This document shows, piece by piece, positions 46,401-58,100 of a stretch of 64,000 nt of DNA. Positions within the stretch are counted from its first letter, which is position 1. Every line of letters begins with the position of its first letter. Position numbers and translations under genes: made by a program. The stretch lies in assembly GCF_021462225.1 (NCBI RefSeq), contig NC_061805.1, positions 50,091,360 through 50,155,359 on the forward strand, in the 5' to 3' direction. Under the pieces are notes generated by a model that saw only the letters and a list, made by a program, of their open reading frames with translations, ran no database searches and had not been told where the DNA came from. Origin of the DNA: Girardinichthys multiradiatus. Taxonomy: Eukaryota > Chordata > Actinopteri > Cyprinodontiformes > Goodeidae.

Positions 46401-47045
46401 GATTGAGAAAATGGGGCAAAACTTGAAAACGCGTGTTCACAGTCTCTGCATCCAATCTGACTGAGCTGGAGCTGCTTGGTGAAGAAGAACAAGCAAATGT
46501 TTCAGGCTGTAGTTCTGCAAAGCTAGTAGAAACAGACCCAAAAGGGAAACATGAAAGGTGGTTCTACAAAGTATTGACTCAGGGGGGCTGAATACTGGAC
46601 ATCGGACTTTTCAGGATTTTAGTTAGAAAGTACTTTGAAAACCATAAATCCTTTTCCTTTGGGTGGCTTTTTCACATAAAATCTCAATAACATGCATTGC
46701 AGTTTGAGGTTGAAACATCACAAACAGTAACAATATTTCATGGTTGTGAATACTTTCAAAACGTTCTTTACCAAAAAGAGATAAGTTGCTACAGTAGGTC
46801 AGAAGGTGGGTCTGATCTTTAATCCTGCTCTCTCCCCTCTCCAGACCATGTCCCCAGGTTCTTCCAAAGAAAAAACAGAAAAACCAAAGAAGAAGTCGTC
46901 TCGGACACTTTGGAAAGTCCCCACAGAGAAGCTGTGGACTCGAGGGTCCAGCACCCCCATCCTTCCGGTTTGCAGTCCCCCACCCTCCACACCTGTTAAA
47001 GGGACGAGCATCAGCAAGCTCAAAGAGATGAACGGCTGGAAGTAA
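43352..47045 (+). CDS. mymk: Myomaker (myoblast fusion protein), possibly with extra C-terminal exon
   Basis: Myomaker is a multipass plasma-membrane protein of skeletal myoblasts required for cell-cell fusion (known biology). Exons: 43352-43486, 44179-44293, 44909-45057, 45264-45380, 45495-45635 and a putative 46845-47045. All junctions are GT-AG and phases join: 858 nt, 285 residues. Recognisable blocks: [135 protein letters not shown] and ITCFTLCCC. Through exon 5 it has 219 residues against about 220 in the known protein. Exon 6 would add 66. The start ATG is the conserved one. Intron 5 contains a Tc1-like element. Confidence 0.95.
44179..44293 (+). CDS. mymk: mymk exon 2
   Basis: Acceptor [29 protein letters not shown] and the following MWVTLT; donor ACAG|GTAAAA, phase 1. 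Confidence 0.95.
44909..45057 (+). CDS. mymk: mymk exon 3
   Basis: Acceptor TTGCTCCAG; completes A then [18 protein letters not shown] and [17 protein letters not shown]; donor TGG|GTGAGG, phase 0. Confidence 0.95.
45264..45380 (+). CDS. mymk: mymk exon 4
   Basis: Acceptor [29 protein letters not shown] and [12 protein letters not shown]; donor GAG|GTGACT, phase 0; 39 codons. Confidence 0.95.
45495..45635 (+). CDS. mymk: mymk exon 5 (last conserved exon)
   Basis: Acceptor [43 protein letters not shown] and ITCFTLCCC. Where the usual protein ends with a valine and a stop, the sequence reads GTA TGT, which is also a consensus donor (CTGC|GTATGT). If unspliced, the frame reads on to a stop at 45744-45746 inside Tc1-derived sequence. 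Confidence 0.88.
45684..46775 (+). mobile_element. Tc1-like element (family A) in mymk intron 5
   Basis: Ends GAAACGTTTTCACATTTTGC on the left and, in reverse complement, GAACGTTTTGAAAGTATTCA on the right. The interior has GACCTACCAAGACATGGATG, CATGAAACATGGTGGTGACA and GGTCCAGTCAAAGTCCAGAC. No functional transposase. It begins only about 50 bp after exon 5. Confidence 0.78.
46845..47045 (+). CDS. mymk: mymk putative exon 6 (C-terminal extension)
   Basis: Preceded by an excellent acceptor (CTGCTCTCTCCCCTCTCCAG) and open in the phase left by exon 5 (phase 0) to TAA 47043-47045. It encodes 66 residues: a basic [15 protein letters not shown], then [10 protein letters not shown], a Pro/Ser stretch ([19 protein letters not shown]) and [12 protein letters not shown]. 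It could alternatively be a separate small gene or an alternative isoform. Confidence 0.6.
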   Translation, partial: TMSPGSSKEKTEKPKKKSSRTLWKVPTEKLWTRGSSTPILPVCSPPPSTPVKGTSISKLKEMNGWK

Positions 47046-47744
47046 AGCCTTGGTCACTCTGACGGCTCGACAAGCAACTGGAAACTCACCAAATACCTGT
47101 CAGGAAAGATGAAAACCAGCCATCATGTGGAATTTCTGCTTCAAAACTGCTTTTTGGCTGGTAGACTATTTAAGCAGTTATCTCAGGAATCCACCAGTGG
47201 CTGAAGCCAGATGATAAACAAACAAAAGTGACCTGATGTAAAATGTGAGGTGAATTAGACCTCAGATCAGAGCCCAGGACACACACAGCACCGTCTCTGA
47301 GACAGACGGCCGAGACGACCCTGTAAAACTGACAGAGAAATTTATGAGATGATCAGACCAGCAGATGGTTTATCTCGCCAAAATATATAAATTGTACTTA
47401 GAGATGTTTCTCAGGGGAAAATGTTGGTCTGCTCGCCTCTTCCCATCCTCTCTTCCTTCTCTTTTCCATCTTTAGAGAAAAGAAGCACATGGCTTCTGAG
47501 AGTTATCAGACTGTAAAGCAATATTCGCTGTTTTATACGTCCTGAAGGTGCCATAGACGTCATGAGGAGCAGCCACCCAGACAACAGTCTGACTGAGGCA
47601 TCTTAATGTTTTCTGGAGAAACAGGTGGACTCCTGCTGTCATCTCGGTCTCTGTTTATCTCACTTCACTCTGTGTGATAAAGTATTTATTTATTACAGTT
47701 TGAATGGTTTGTGTCTGATTTTCATAATTTTGTAATTTTTGGAA

Positions 47745-47750
47745 AATAAA
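47745..47750 (+). terminator. mymk: mymk polyadenylation signal
   Basis: AATAAA about 700 bp after the exon-6 stop, in a TG/T-rich context. A 3' UTR of 47046 to about 47770 is inferred. Confidence 0.55.
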
Positions 47751-47770
47751 CTGGAATATTGAGACAACGT

Positions 47771-50700
47771 TTGACAGCTTTTAAAGTCTTGATGATGTTT
47801 TAACTTCTTTAGCCTTTTTCTGACAACTGAGAACAGCTCTGACTGCCACATACTTCAGTCTAGTAACATTAATCTAATTCTGAATGAACATATCTTGTTT
47901 CACTTCCATTTCAGGAGTATTAAGAGTTGTGTGTGCACGGCCGTCACCTGTCCTGAACTCGACCCAAAGTCTACAAACCCGTCTTGCTTATCTCAGACAA
48001 AGCAGTCTCCATCCAAAGTGAGAGTGAGCCTCCCCAACCATTAGGGAATGTTTTAAGCTGGGGCCAAACCGCCTGCTCCCGCACCCACAGAAAGGTGTTT
48101 GTGTCTGGGCTCAGAGACCTGGCTGGCTGCACGGCCCAGCCCTGACAGGACGGTAACGTGAGCCTTTTATTGCACCGGTGTGAAAGACAATTCAGCTTCT
48201 TTACGACCGCTGTCTGTGCCGCAGCGCTCCACCAAGAGGCCAAGGCCCACACACAGCCAGAACTCGGGATCATACTGGGAAGACTTTACACTTTCTCTAC
48301 ACTGAAGCTGCCGTCACACTGCTTCCTATCTTGCCATGGATGTGTATTACAAAATGTGTGTTACATGGGTCTAAACTTGTGAAAGTCATGGGGTTTGGGG
48401 GTCAAATCAAGTCGCTACAAGTCTTTAAAGTATGTCTGCTGCTTGTTATGTGTTCCTGTTGTTAAAAGGTTAAATGCCCATGTATATTGGAATCTTGGGT
48501 GTGGTATTCACAGTGTTTTACTGTGTCAGGACAGGGTATGCTAATTTTGCTGTGAGTCATCGTCCCATTTGAATATTTTTTTTTATTAATTAAAGTTCAC
48601 CAGTTTAAAATAAAAATTCAATACTTTAAGCGCTCCCGAATGCTCGTTTAGATATTGGACAATTTAACCAGAAAATAGGTCATGCTGTCAGTTTCACTTT
48701 AAGTTTCAAGTATCCAGCAGTGAATCTTCATCAGCGCATTAGAGTATCCTCATAGTGTATATAGGGTAATGTTATTATTGGGTCATTGATGCAATAGTTG
48801 AGTTGCAGCCTTAAGAGGTGATCAAAGAGCATACCCTGTTTAAATGAAGGTGATGCAGGAGTGTTATTTTCCAATGGGATTGTGTTTTTGTGCCATTGAA
48901 ACAATAGGCAGATAGGCAGCATTATAACGGTGGTACAAAACATTTAATTTATGCTTTATTTTTACCACTTGATGGCAAGATCGATATTTACTAACAGCAA
49001 TTCCTAAATTTAGGAAGATAAAACATTATTTATTGATGAATTTATTAATGTAACAGATGGATCTGTAGGTTGTCTTTGTTTAATGCAGGATTTGTAACAT
49101 TTATGTTCTGCTCCCTGTGATTACTGAGTTAAGAACTCTAATTTCCAGTTAAAAACCTCTGTTTTAAAACGTTGTCATGGCAACAAACAGAAACTCCCGA
49201 AAACCAAACTGGGAATCTGAACTGATCAACTGTGTCTTTTTTTCTGAATATGGAAAAATAACTAAAGGTTTTCATATGAGATTTAAAAGGGTGGTAGTTC
49301 AACAAGATCTGACAGAAATGTTTTTATCTTACCGGGAATTTGGAACCTACTTCAGTCAGACAGAGCCAGACTCTTAAATTAAGGAGTATCTGTATGTTTC
49401 TGGGGACCTGCTTGCTCTTTTTTAGGACTGTGAGTTCTTCACTACACAAACGATCTAAAAGAAACATCTACTTTGAGGAATTTCCACTTTAATTTCAGGG
49501 ATAAATAATAAGGAAATTTTACAGGGTTTTATGGCAGGGCGCTACTCTATGATGAAAATGTGAGGACCAAAGAAAGGGGAGAAAGTGTCACTGGTTGCTA
49601 TAGTGACTCCCACCTTTTCTAAAAGGAAACCCACATTGGGATGCATGTCAAAAGACCTGAGCCTCTTGCCACCTTTAACACACTCTGGACAAATTGTGTA
49701 GAAGTACACTGAGACCACCGATCACTGGACTTCAGCCTGGATGGTTTCATAACAGGGGTTGATGGTTCTGAACAGAACAGGTTCTCAAAGGTTCACTGGG
49801 CATTATAGAAATTAATAGTGCTATAAATTTTTATGCACATCTCACGCAATCGTAGTGCATTGCCCTTTGCACACAATCACATAAAATCACATAAAGTCCA
49901 AGTTTTAGTAACGTGTTTGAACTTTGAATGGTGTTTCTCCTGCTGGGTTTCCTCTCTCCGTTTTAATCTCATTATTGTTTGAGGTAAAAAAAATCTGTAG
50001 CTTTTGCTAAATTTGTAAACAATCAACAGAAAAATGTTTAACAACTAAAAGTCATTCTGCATTTATCCAGTCAAGCACGTCCAGTGCTGTAAGGAGTATC
50101 AAATTGAAGGCTGATTAAAAAAAGATCAAGGAAAACTTAATAAATGTTCTTCAGCTCTGAAGTACTGGTCTCCTTCATGACAGCCAAAGCAGAATCAGAA
50201 TATCCTTTATTTAGTCATTGTCACGAGCACAACAAAGCTGGGAACGAATCTGGTCTGTGCATAGAGCAATAAATAACTTTTGTAAGATAGAAAAATAGAA
50301 GGAAGCAGCTTGGTAAAAAGATAAAATAAAAACATGTACACACATACCCATTATTACATCTGCTTAACATTCTGGACGTGTTGAGTTTAGCTATTGGATA
50401 AAAACTGTTGCTGAATCTGCTTTCCCTTTCCTTCAAATCCATATACTAAAGCAAACATATTACTCCTACAGTCCAAAGCAGAACCTTCTCAGATAGCTGA
50501 ACCTGAAAGCCCTCTGAGCTCAGAAGTGACAGGGACCGTCTCTAGTATGTGTTGTATGTTGGCGCTTTCACTGCACAGAGGTGCCACAACTTGTCCGATG
50601 TGTGCGTGTGCATGTGTGTGTGTTTTCACTACTACAGTAGTGAAAGTGGAAGCAGTGGAAGTTTAGTCTGATTTAATGTCAGACAGTGAGAATAAAAATG

Positions 50701-51120
50701 ATGCGTCTTTGTATAGAGTGTATGCAAATATCTGGTTTTAACTGTATATTAATCAGGAATCAGAAGTCAATACAGAGCATCATGGGCAGGCATTTCACTG
50801 ACAGGTACTAGCCTTTAAAACTGCTTAGGGTGTTTTTTTAATGATTTTTGATGTTTGAGGAGGACTCAGAGAGGCAGGCGCAGGGTGGTGTCGTGATTTA
50901 ATGATGAAAAAACTGAAGAACATTCTGACCCGAGAAGAACCAGGAACGACGAGGAGCAATGGAACAAGGAAACCCGGGAGAGGAAGACAGAAGCACAGAT
51001 GGGTCAAATGTAAGGAAACACGCAGAGCTAGCTGAGGGAAAATGACTAAAATAAAGATGAAGATTACTCATGGAAACAACAGGATCAAATCAAAGACAAG
51101 CCAAAAATGACAACACAATA
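47771..51120. other. mymk-ttc16 intergenic, left part
   Basis: No gene. 50190-50450 resembles a fish LINE tail in reverse (CAGAATCAGAATATCCTTTA, then GTCACGAGCACAACAAAG). 50596-50622 is a GT-rich tract, and 50655-50755 is homologous to 29595-29700. Confidence 0.5.
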
Positions 51121-52581
51121 CAGGTCCTTCTCAAAATATTAGCATATTGTGATAAAGTTCATTATTTTCCATAATGTAATGATGAAAATTTAACATTCAT
51201 ATATTTTAGATTTATTGCACACTAACTGAAATATTTCAGGTCTTTTATTGTCTTAATACGGATGATTTTGGCATACAGCTCATGAAAACCCAAAATTCCT
51301 ATCTCACAAAATTAGCATATCATTAAAAGGGTCTCTAAACGAGCTATGAACCTAATCATCTGAATCAACGAGTTAACTCTAAACACCTGCAAAAGATTCC
51401 TGAGGCCTTTAAAACTCCCAGCCTGGTTCATCACTCAAAACCCCAATCATGGGTAAGACTGCCGACCTGACTGCTGTCCAGAAGGCCACTATTGACACCC
51501 TCAAGCAAGAGGGTAAGACACAGAAAGAAATTTCTGAATGAATAGGCTGTTCCCAGAGTGCTGTATCAAGGCACCTCAGTGGGAAGTCTGTGGGAAGGAA
51601 AAAGTGTGGCAGAAAACGCTGCACAACGAGAAGAGGTGACCGGACCCTGAGGAAGATTGTGGAGAAGGGCCGATTCAAGATCCTTGGGGGACCTGCGGAA
51701 GCAGTGGACTGTTGCTCAGTGGTCCAAAGTATTTTTTTCGGATGAAAGCAAATTCTGCATGTCATTCGGAAATCAAGGTGCCAGAGTCTGGAGGAAGACT
51801 GGGGAGAAGGAAATGCCAAAATGCCAGAAGTCTAGTGTCAAGTACCCACAGTCAGTGATGGTCTGGGGTGCCGTGTCAGCTGCTGGTGTTGGTCCACTGT
51901 GTTTTATCAAGGGCAGGGTCAATGCAGCTAGCTATCAGGAGATGTTGGAGCACTTCATGCTTCCATCTGCTGAAAAGCTTTATGGAGATGAAGATTTCAT
52001 TTTTCAGCACGACCTGGCACCTGCTCACAGTGCCAAAACCACTGGTAAATGGTTTACTGACCATGGTATCACTGTGCTCAATTGGCCTGCCAACTCTCCT
52101 GACCTGAACCCCATAGAGAATCTGTGGGATATTGTGAAGAGAACGTTGAGAGACTCAAGACCCAACACTCTGGATGAGCTAAAGGCCGCTATCGAAGCAT
52201 CCTGGGCCTCCATAAGACCTCAGCAGTGCCACAGGCTGATTGCCTCCACGCCACGCAGCATTGAAGCAGTCATTTCTGCAAAAGGATTCCCGACCAAGTA
52301 TTGAGTGCATAACTGTACAAGATTATTTGAAGGTTGACGTTTTTTGTATTAAAAACACTTTTCTTTTATTGGTCGGATGAAATATGCTAATTTTGTGAGA
52401 TAGGAATTTTGGGTTTTCATGAGCTGTATGCCAAAATCATCCGTATTAAGACAATAAAAGACCTGAAATATTTCAGTTAGTGTGCAATGAATCTAAAATA
52501 TATGAATGTTAAATTTTCATCATGACATTATGGAAAATAATGAACTTTATCACAATATGCTAATATTTTGAGAAGGACCTG
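51121..52581 (+). mobile_element. Tc1-like transposon copy 2 (CAGGTCCTTCTCAAAATATT ends)
   Basis: 1461 bp between TA dinucleotides (51119-51120 and 52582-52583). Both terminal repeats intact: CAGGTCCTTCTCAAAATATT on each strand. It is nearly identical to copy 1 at 37047-38655 but inverted and 148 bp shorter. Confidence 0.95.
51449..52304 (+). pseudogene. Tc1-like transposase with nonsense, frameshift and 150-bp deletion (copy 2)
   Basis: Starts at ATG 51449 (MGKTADLTAV). A TGA replaces the CGA of ERIGCSQ near 51540. One extra base near 51680 shifts the frame (ATTCAAGATCCTTGG). Fifty codons present in copy 1 (from ESGVKTSRATV to TEKQHWT) are missing; the gap joins at a TGGACTG present on both sides. 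From 51720 the frame is intact to the stop 52302-52304: FFSDESKF (D1), FQHDLAPAHSAK (D2), DLNPIENLWDIV (E). Confidence 0.94.
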
Positions 52582-53145
52582 TATATGGAACCCCATGCAT
52601 GACGAAACCAAACATAATCACAAATTAGAAACCAAAATCCCAAAGATCATGTAACATTGTATTTTTATAAAGCTGGATATTTTGGAACAAGCTTTAAAGT
52701 ACTATTTCGCTGACTTGTGAAGCTTAGCACACATCTACTTTACTTGAATGGCATGTTCTCTAGTCTTTCCCATTTTAAAAAGTGAGGAAGAGAAATGAGC
52801 CTTTGTGTCATATTAACAGTTCAGAGAAAAACAAAGTCATGGATGGTAGATTAAAAGTCTCTAGACACTGATTAATCTAGAAAACCAACATGTTTTCTAA
52901 AAGAAACTGTTTCAGCCACGTTTATTTTTATAGGAAATGTCAGGTGTGTCAATAATTGTGGCAACTGTGATTTTATTAAAAATAATTTAATTCATGTACT
53001 CAAATTAAAGGCTGGATTTTTATATATACTTTTCAGTGTGACATTATGCAGCTGCAATAAATAATCACTTTAAGGTTTTTTAGACAACTATTTCCCAAGA
53101 ATTGCACTCAGATAAACTTCTCTTCTAAGCTTTTTCGCTGGTAAA
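52582..53145. other. Intergenic with a Tc1-like scrap
   Basis: GGTGTGTCAATAATTGTGGC at about 52941 followed by TTTTATTAAAAATAATTTAA looks like the terminal part of another Tc1-like element. No gene. Confidence 0.4.
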
Positions 53146-54060
53146 ATGTGTCGGACAGCATTTCCGTATTATTTCCACCAGAAGCTCACACAGCTCAACG
53201 TCCCAGCCTCCACCTGTCAGTGGATCAACAGCTTCCTGACGGACCGACAGCAGCAGGTGAGACTGGGGAGCATCTTCTCCCGATCCAGATCAATAAGTAC
53301 TGGTGCCCCCCAGGGGTGTGTTCTATCCCCACTCCTCTTCTCTCTGTACACAAATGACTGCACCTCATCGGACTCGTCCGTGAAACTCCTGAAGTTTGCA
53401 GACGACACCACAGTCATTGGACTGATCCAGGACGGTGATGAGTCTGCATACAGACAGCAGGTGGATCGGCTGGTCCACTGGTGCAGTCAGAACTACGTAG
53501 AACTGAACCCACTCAAGACTGTGGAAATGGTGGTGGACTTTCGGAGAACACCACCCCCATACACCCCCCTCACCATCCTCAACAACACTGTATCGGCCGT
53601 GGACCACTTCAGGTTCTTAGGAACCACCATCTCTGAGGACCTGAGATGGTCTTCACACATAGACACTGTTTGAAAGAAGGTCCAGCAGAGACTGTACTTC
53701 CTGAGGCAACTCAACAAGTTCAACCTTCCACAGGAGCTGCTGGTCATCTTCTACACTGCCATCATTCAGTCTGTCCTGTCTTCATCCATCTCAGTGTGGT
53801 TTGGATCATCCACAAAACAGGACAGGTCCAGACTGCAACGAATAATCAGGACTGCAGAGAGAATCTTCAGAGCTGACCTTCCCTCCATCCAGGACTTATA
53901 CAGGTCAAGGGTCAAGAAAAGAGCTGCTAAAATCTCTGCAGACCCCACACACCCTGCATATAAACTGTTCAGAGCTTTACCTTCAGGTGGCGCTACAGAG
54001 CACTGTTCACTAAAACCAGCCGACACAGAGACAGTTTCTTCCCCCAGGCTGTTTCTCTGA
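53146..54060 (+). pseudogene. LINE reverse transcriptase fragment
   Basis: Reads HQKLTQLNVPASTCQWINSF, STGAPQGCVLSPLLFSLYTN (motif B), LLKFADDTTVIGLIQDGDES (motif C, FADD intact), LNPLKTVEMVVDFRR and FRFLGTTISEDLRW. An in-frame TGA follows HIDTV at 53671-53673. The same frame continues with RLYFLRQLNKFNLPQEL and VWFGSSTKQDRSRLQRII. A one-base slip near 53985 puts the last block (SRHRDSFFPQAVSLMN) in another frame. Confidence 0.88.
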
Positions 54061-54262
54061 TGAACATTCAATAGAGTACAAAACAACAGCATACAGATGT
54101 TGCAAATGCACCTTTTTTATTATATATGTGTATATTGTAAATTGTAAATATGTTTATTCTGTAATGCAAAAACAGAACAAAAGAGCAAAGTGTACCGGAG
54201 TCAAATTCCTTGTTTGTATGCACGAACCTGGTAATAAAGCTGATTCTGATTTTACAGTTGTA
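53146..54262 (+). mobile_element. L2/CR1-type LINE, 5'-truncated
   Basis: RT palm and thumb region plus 3' UTR ending AATAAAGCTGATTCTGATT at 54233-54251, the end also seen in reverse at 9222 and 23298. The clade (L2, CR1 or Rex1-type of the Jockey group) is not resolved by eye. Confidence 0.88.
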
Positions 54263-54890
54263 ATTTTGTGTGCCTGTTTATTTTTTAATGTGTTCTGTTT
54301 AGTTTGTTATTACACAACCAAGCTGAGCAGGACTCTCTGAATGAAGAGGTGTTATGTCTAAATACAACCTTCCCAGTTCAATAAAAACAGAATAAATGGA
54401 ATACTATAAAATTACAGCTAACACACAAAAACTACGAATCTGCTGCCACCTGCTGGACTTCATGTTATATTACAGATACAATCATAAATTTGCAGACATT
54501 TCTTTATAGTTCAACTCATTGCTGTTTTTTTTCTGGATCTAATTTAATAATTTGACAAGTGTTTATTGAATAATTTGACTTTTGTGTTTTTGTGCTGATT
54601 CATGTCTGTTTAGTGGAAAATGTTCAGCTACACTGTTAAAAACAGTCAGAGACTTGCACACCTTTCACAACTGAAGTGATTTGCATGAATTTTATCTTAT
54701 TTTCAGTGAACATGCTGCATCATTTTCAAAAGGATCAACAATTTTGTGTCATGCAAATATAAGAAATATGTCAATATTTCCACAACCCAACATTTTCTTT
54801 TGTAGAAGATTTTTAGTTTTATTATTTATGGTTTTCTAAATGTTTTAGTGGTCAGGTCTTTCGGTAGAACTTATTGTATGAAAACAATTT

Positions 54891-54896
54891 TTTATT
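54891..54896 (-). terminator. ttc16: ttc16 polyadenylation signal
   Basis: TTTATT on the plus strand, AATAAA on the minus strand (second overlapping copy at 54895-54900), about 140 bp downstream of the ttc16 stop codon. Confidence 0.45.
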
Positions 54897-55036
54897 TATT
54901 CTACAATTGCTGTAAACTAAACTGAACCAACAGCAAATTACGGTACTAAAAAATTTGGAAGAAGTAGAAAAATAAAAACCAGTAAATATAACTAAACTGT
55001 TTGCATGGGTATGAAAAATTGGGTTATTGTTCTCAG

Positions 55037-55198
55037 TCAGGTCTGGGTTGCAGACCCCGGACAGCTCGGATCTCCTGAAGGTGGATGAGTAGATGTGGAT
55101 GGCGTTGATGCGGCTGGTGGACAGTCTGAGGTGTGATCTGTCCTATTGTGGTGCAGCACTGGACAGTCGGGGACGAACGACTCCACAGCGTCCTCCAC
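55037..55198 (-). CDS. ttc16: ttc16 last coding exon
   Basis: Acceptor CGTGTGGCCAG, phase 0, matching the preceding donor. 53 residues: VEDAVESFVPDCPVLHHNRT, then a Ser/Thr/Pro-rich tail (AASTPSTSTHPPSGDPS), stop TGA at 55037-55039. Supported by phase and open frame only. Confidence 0.65.
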   Translation of the reverse strand: MEDAVESFVPDCPVLHHNRTDHTSDCPPAASTPSTSTHPPSGDPSCPGSATQT

Positions 55199-58100
55199 CT
55201 GGCCACACGGGGACACAGAACATTAGTGGGTCAACAGCATCCAGTCACCAGAACTTCCACCTCAGGGCTTTATGGTTTCAAAATGTTGGAGCTCATCTTA
55301 CAAAAAAGAAACTAGTGAAAAATTGTTAAGTGGAGATTCTTTAAATAAAAATTGGAAAAGTGTGGTGTGTATTTGGATTCATCCCCTCTGAATCAATACC
55401 TTGTAGAACCACTTCTCTCTGCAGGTCCTGCTGCAGGTCTTTTGGGGTCTGTAATAGTCTGTAATAATAGATGATCAGAGCTCTGGGATATGCTGAAAGC
55501 TTGGGATTTTGTTTTAATACCTAATCTTGCTTTAAACTTCTCCAGAACTTCCTCCCTGACCTGTCTGCTGTGTCCCTTGGTCCACATGATGCTGGTTGTT
55601 CTAACAAACCTCTGAGGCCAGAAACAGAACAGCTGCATTACTACTCAGATTTAACGACACACAGTTGATTGAGCTGGGTTTTATTTAGGGGTATCAGAAT
55701 AAAGAGGGCTGAATACAAATACTCACCACAGATTTCAGAAAATAAAAACTGAAAACTGTCATTTTGCTTCCACTTCTTAACTATGTGATAAACTTTGAAA
55801 AGGTTTAAGAAGCGTGAACACATTTTAAGGCACTGTTTATATCATTTATACTGGCTGCAGTAAACATCAGTCAGCATGGCAGCGTCGCTACATGCATGAC
55901 ATCTGGCCTCAAAAGGGTCAAATGTCATGCGCGTAGTTCCCTTTTAAACACAACAAACTTTAACAATAAATCTAGGAACATTTAACGAACCAGCAGCTAT
56001 GTCTCCAAACCTGATTGTTCTCCCAGTACCTGCAGAAGGGCCTTTGCTATTTTCTGCAGGTCCTTTATGTTCACACACAGGCTCAGCTCCTGCGCAGCTT
56101 CGGACAGATTGGCTGAATCCCTCTCTGTCTTCGTCTCGGTCAGAGTCATCTTCTTCAGAGTTTTATTCAGGCTAAAACAAGTCGAATGGAAATATTTGAC
56201 TAAGAGAGATTTAATCTGTAAGCGGTAACAGTGAGCTGATAGTCTTCTGATGTCTGTCCAGAGTTGGTGCTGCTAACCTTTGTGGATCAGAAGATGAATT
56301 CCAGGCCTGGATGGTTTTTGTCAGCTCAGCTCGGAGTGCTCGTTCCTTTGTGCTGGACATCACCTCAGACATGGTGCTGCCAGGGAACAGATTCATCATC
56401 ATCGGAGGAGCCTGAACAAACAGACACAAAACTCACAGTTTCATCAAATTTACTGAGTGAGCTCTAAAAATCTGCTTCTGACCTCCTCATTGTTGGGGTC
56501 CAAGATCAGCATGCAGAGGAAGTCCTCTCTAGCCCCCCGTAGGTTCTGAACCCTGCGCAGAGCCTTTGACCTGTTCTCATAGTACTGGCTGACTGTAGGG
56601 TTGTACTTTATGGCCAGGGAAAACATGTCGACGGCATCCTGGAAACGCCTGCAGACATACACACAGCCATCAAACATCTAAGAGACTTTTTATTAAAAGG
56701 CCCAGATGTGTTAATGTGTGGTTCTGACCCGTCCTGGAAGCAGAAAGAGCCCAATGTGTTGTGAATGACGGCCAGACGGAGCCTCACGGCGGGCTCATCA
56801 GAGCTCATCATCTCCTCAGCTTGCTGGTAGTCGAGAAGAGCGTAACACCAATCGCCCTGCTTGAAGAAACAGTCTAACACACAGACCGGGTCACAGAATC
56901 AGTCTAACACAAAGACCGGGTAACAGAATCTGTCTAACTAACACACTGACCGGGTCACAGAATCAGTTTAACTAACACACTGACCGGGCCACAGAATCAG
57001 TCTAACTAACACACTGACCGGGTCACAGAATCAGTCTAACACACTGACCGGGTCACAGAATCAGTCTAACACACTGACCGGGTCACAGAATCAGTCTAAC
57101 ACACAGACCGGGTCACAGAATCAGTCTAACACAAAGACCGGGTCACAGAATCTGTCTAACTAACACACAGACCGGGTCACAGAATCAGTTTAACTAACAC
57201 AAAGACCGGGTCACAGAATCAGTTTAACTAACACAAAGACCGGGTCACAGAATCAGTCTAACTAACACAAAGACCGGGTCACAGAATCAGTTTAACTAAC
57301 ACAAAGACCGGGTCACAGAATCAGTTTAACTAACACAAAGACCGGGTCACAGAATCAGTCTAACTAACACAAAGACCGGGTCACAGAATCGGTTTAACTA
57401 ACACAAAGACCGGGTCACAGAATCAGTCTAACTAACACAAAGACCGGGTCACAGAATCAGTTTAACTAACACAAAGACCGGGTCACAGAATCAGTTTAAC
57501 TAACACAAAGACCGGGTCACAGAATCAGTCTAACTAACACAAAGACCGGGTCACAGAATCAGTCTAACTAACACAAAGACCGGGTCACAGAATCAGTCTA
57601 ACTAACACAAAGACCGGGTCACAGAATCAGTCTAACTAACACAAAGACCGGGTCACAGAATCAGTTTAACTAACACAAAGACCGGGTCACAGAATCAGTT
57701 TAACTAACACACAGACCGGGTCACAGAATCAGTCTAACTAACACAAAGACCGGGTCACAGAATCAGTTTAACTAACACACAGACCGGGTCACAGAATCAG
57801 TTTAACTAACACAAAGACCGGGTCACAGAATCAGTTTAACTAACACAAAGACCGGGTCACAGAATCAGTTTAACTAACACAAAGACCGGGTCACAGAATC
57901 AGTTTAACTAACACAAAGACCGGGTCACAGAATCAGTTTAACTAACACAAAGACCGGGTCACAGAATCAGTCTAACTAACACAAAGACCGGGTCACAGAA
58001 TCAGTTTAACTAACACAAAGACCGGGTCACAGAATCAGTTTAACTAACACAAAGACCGGGTCACAGAATCAGTCTAACTAACACAAAGACCGGGTCACAG

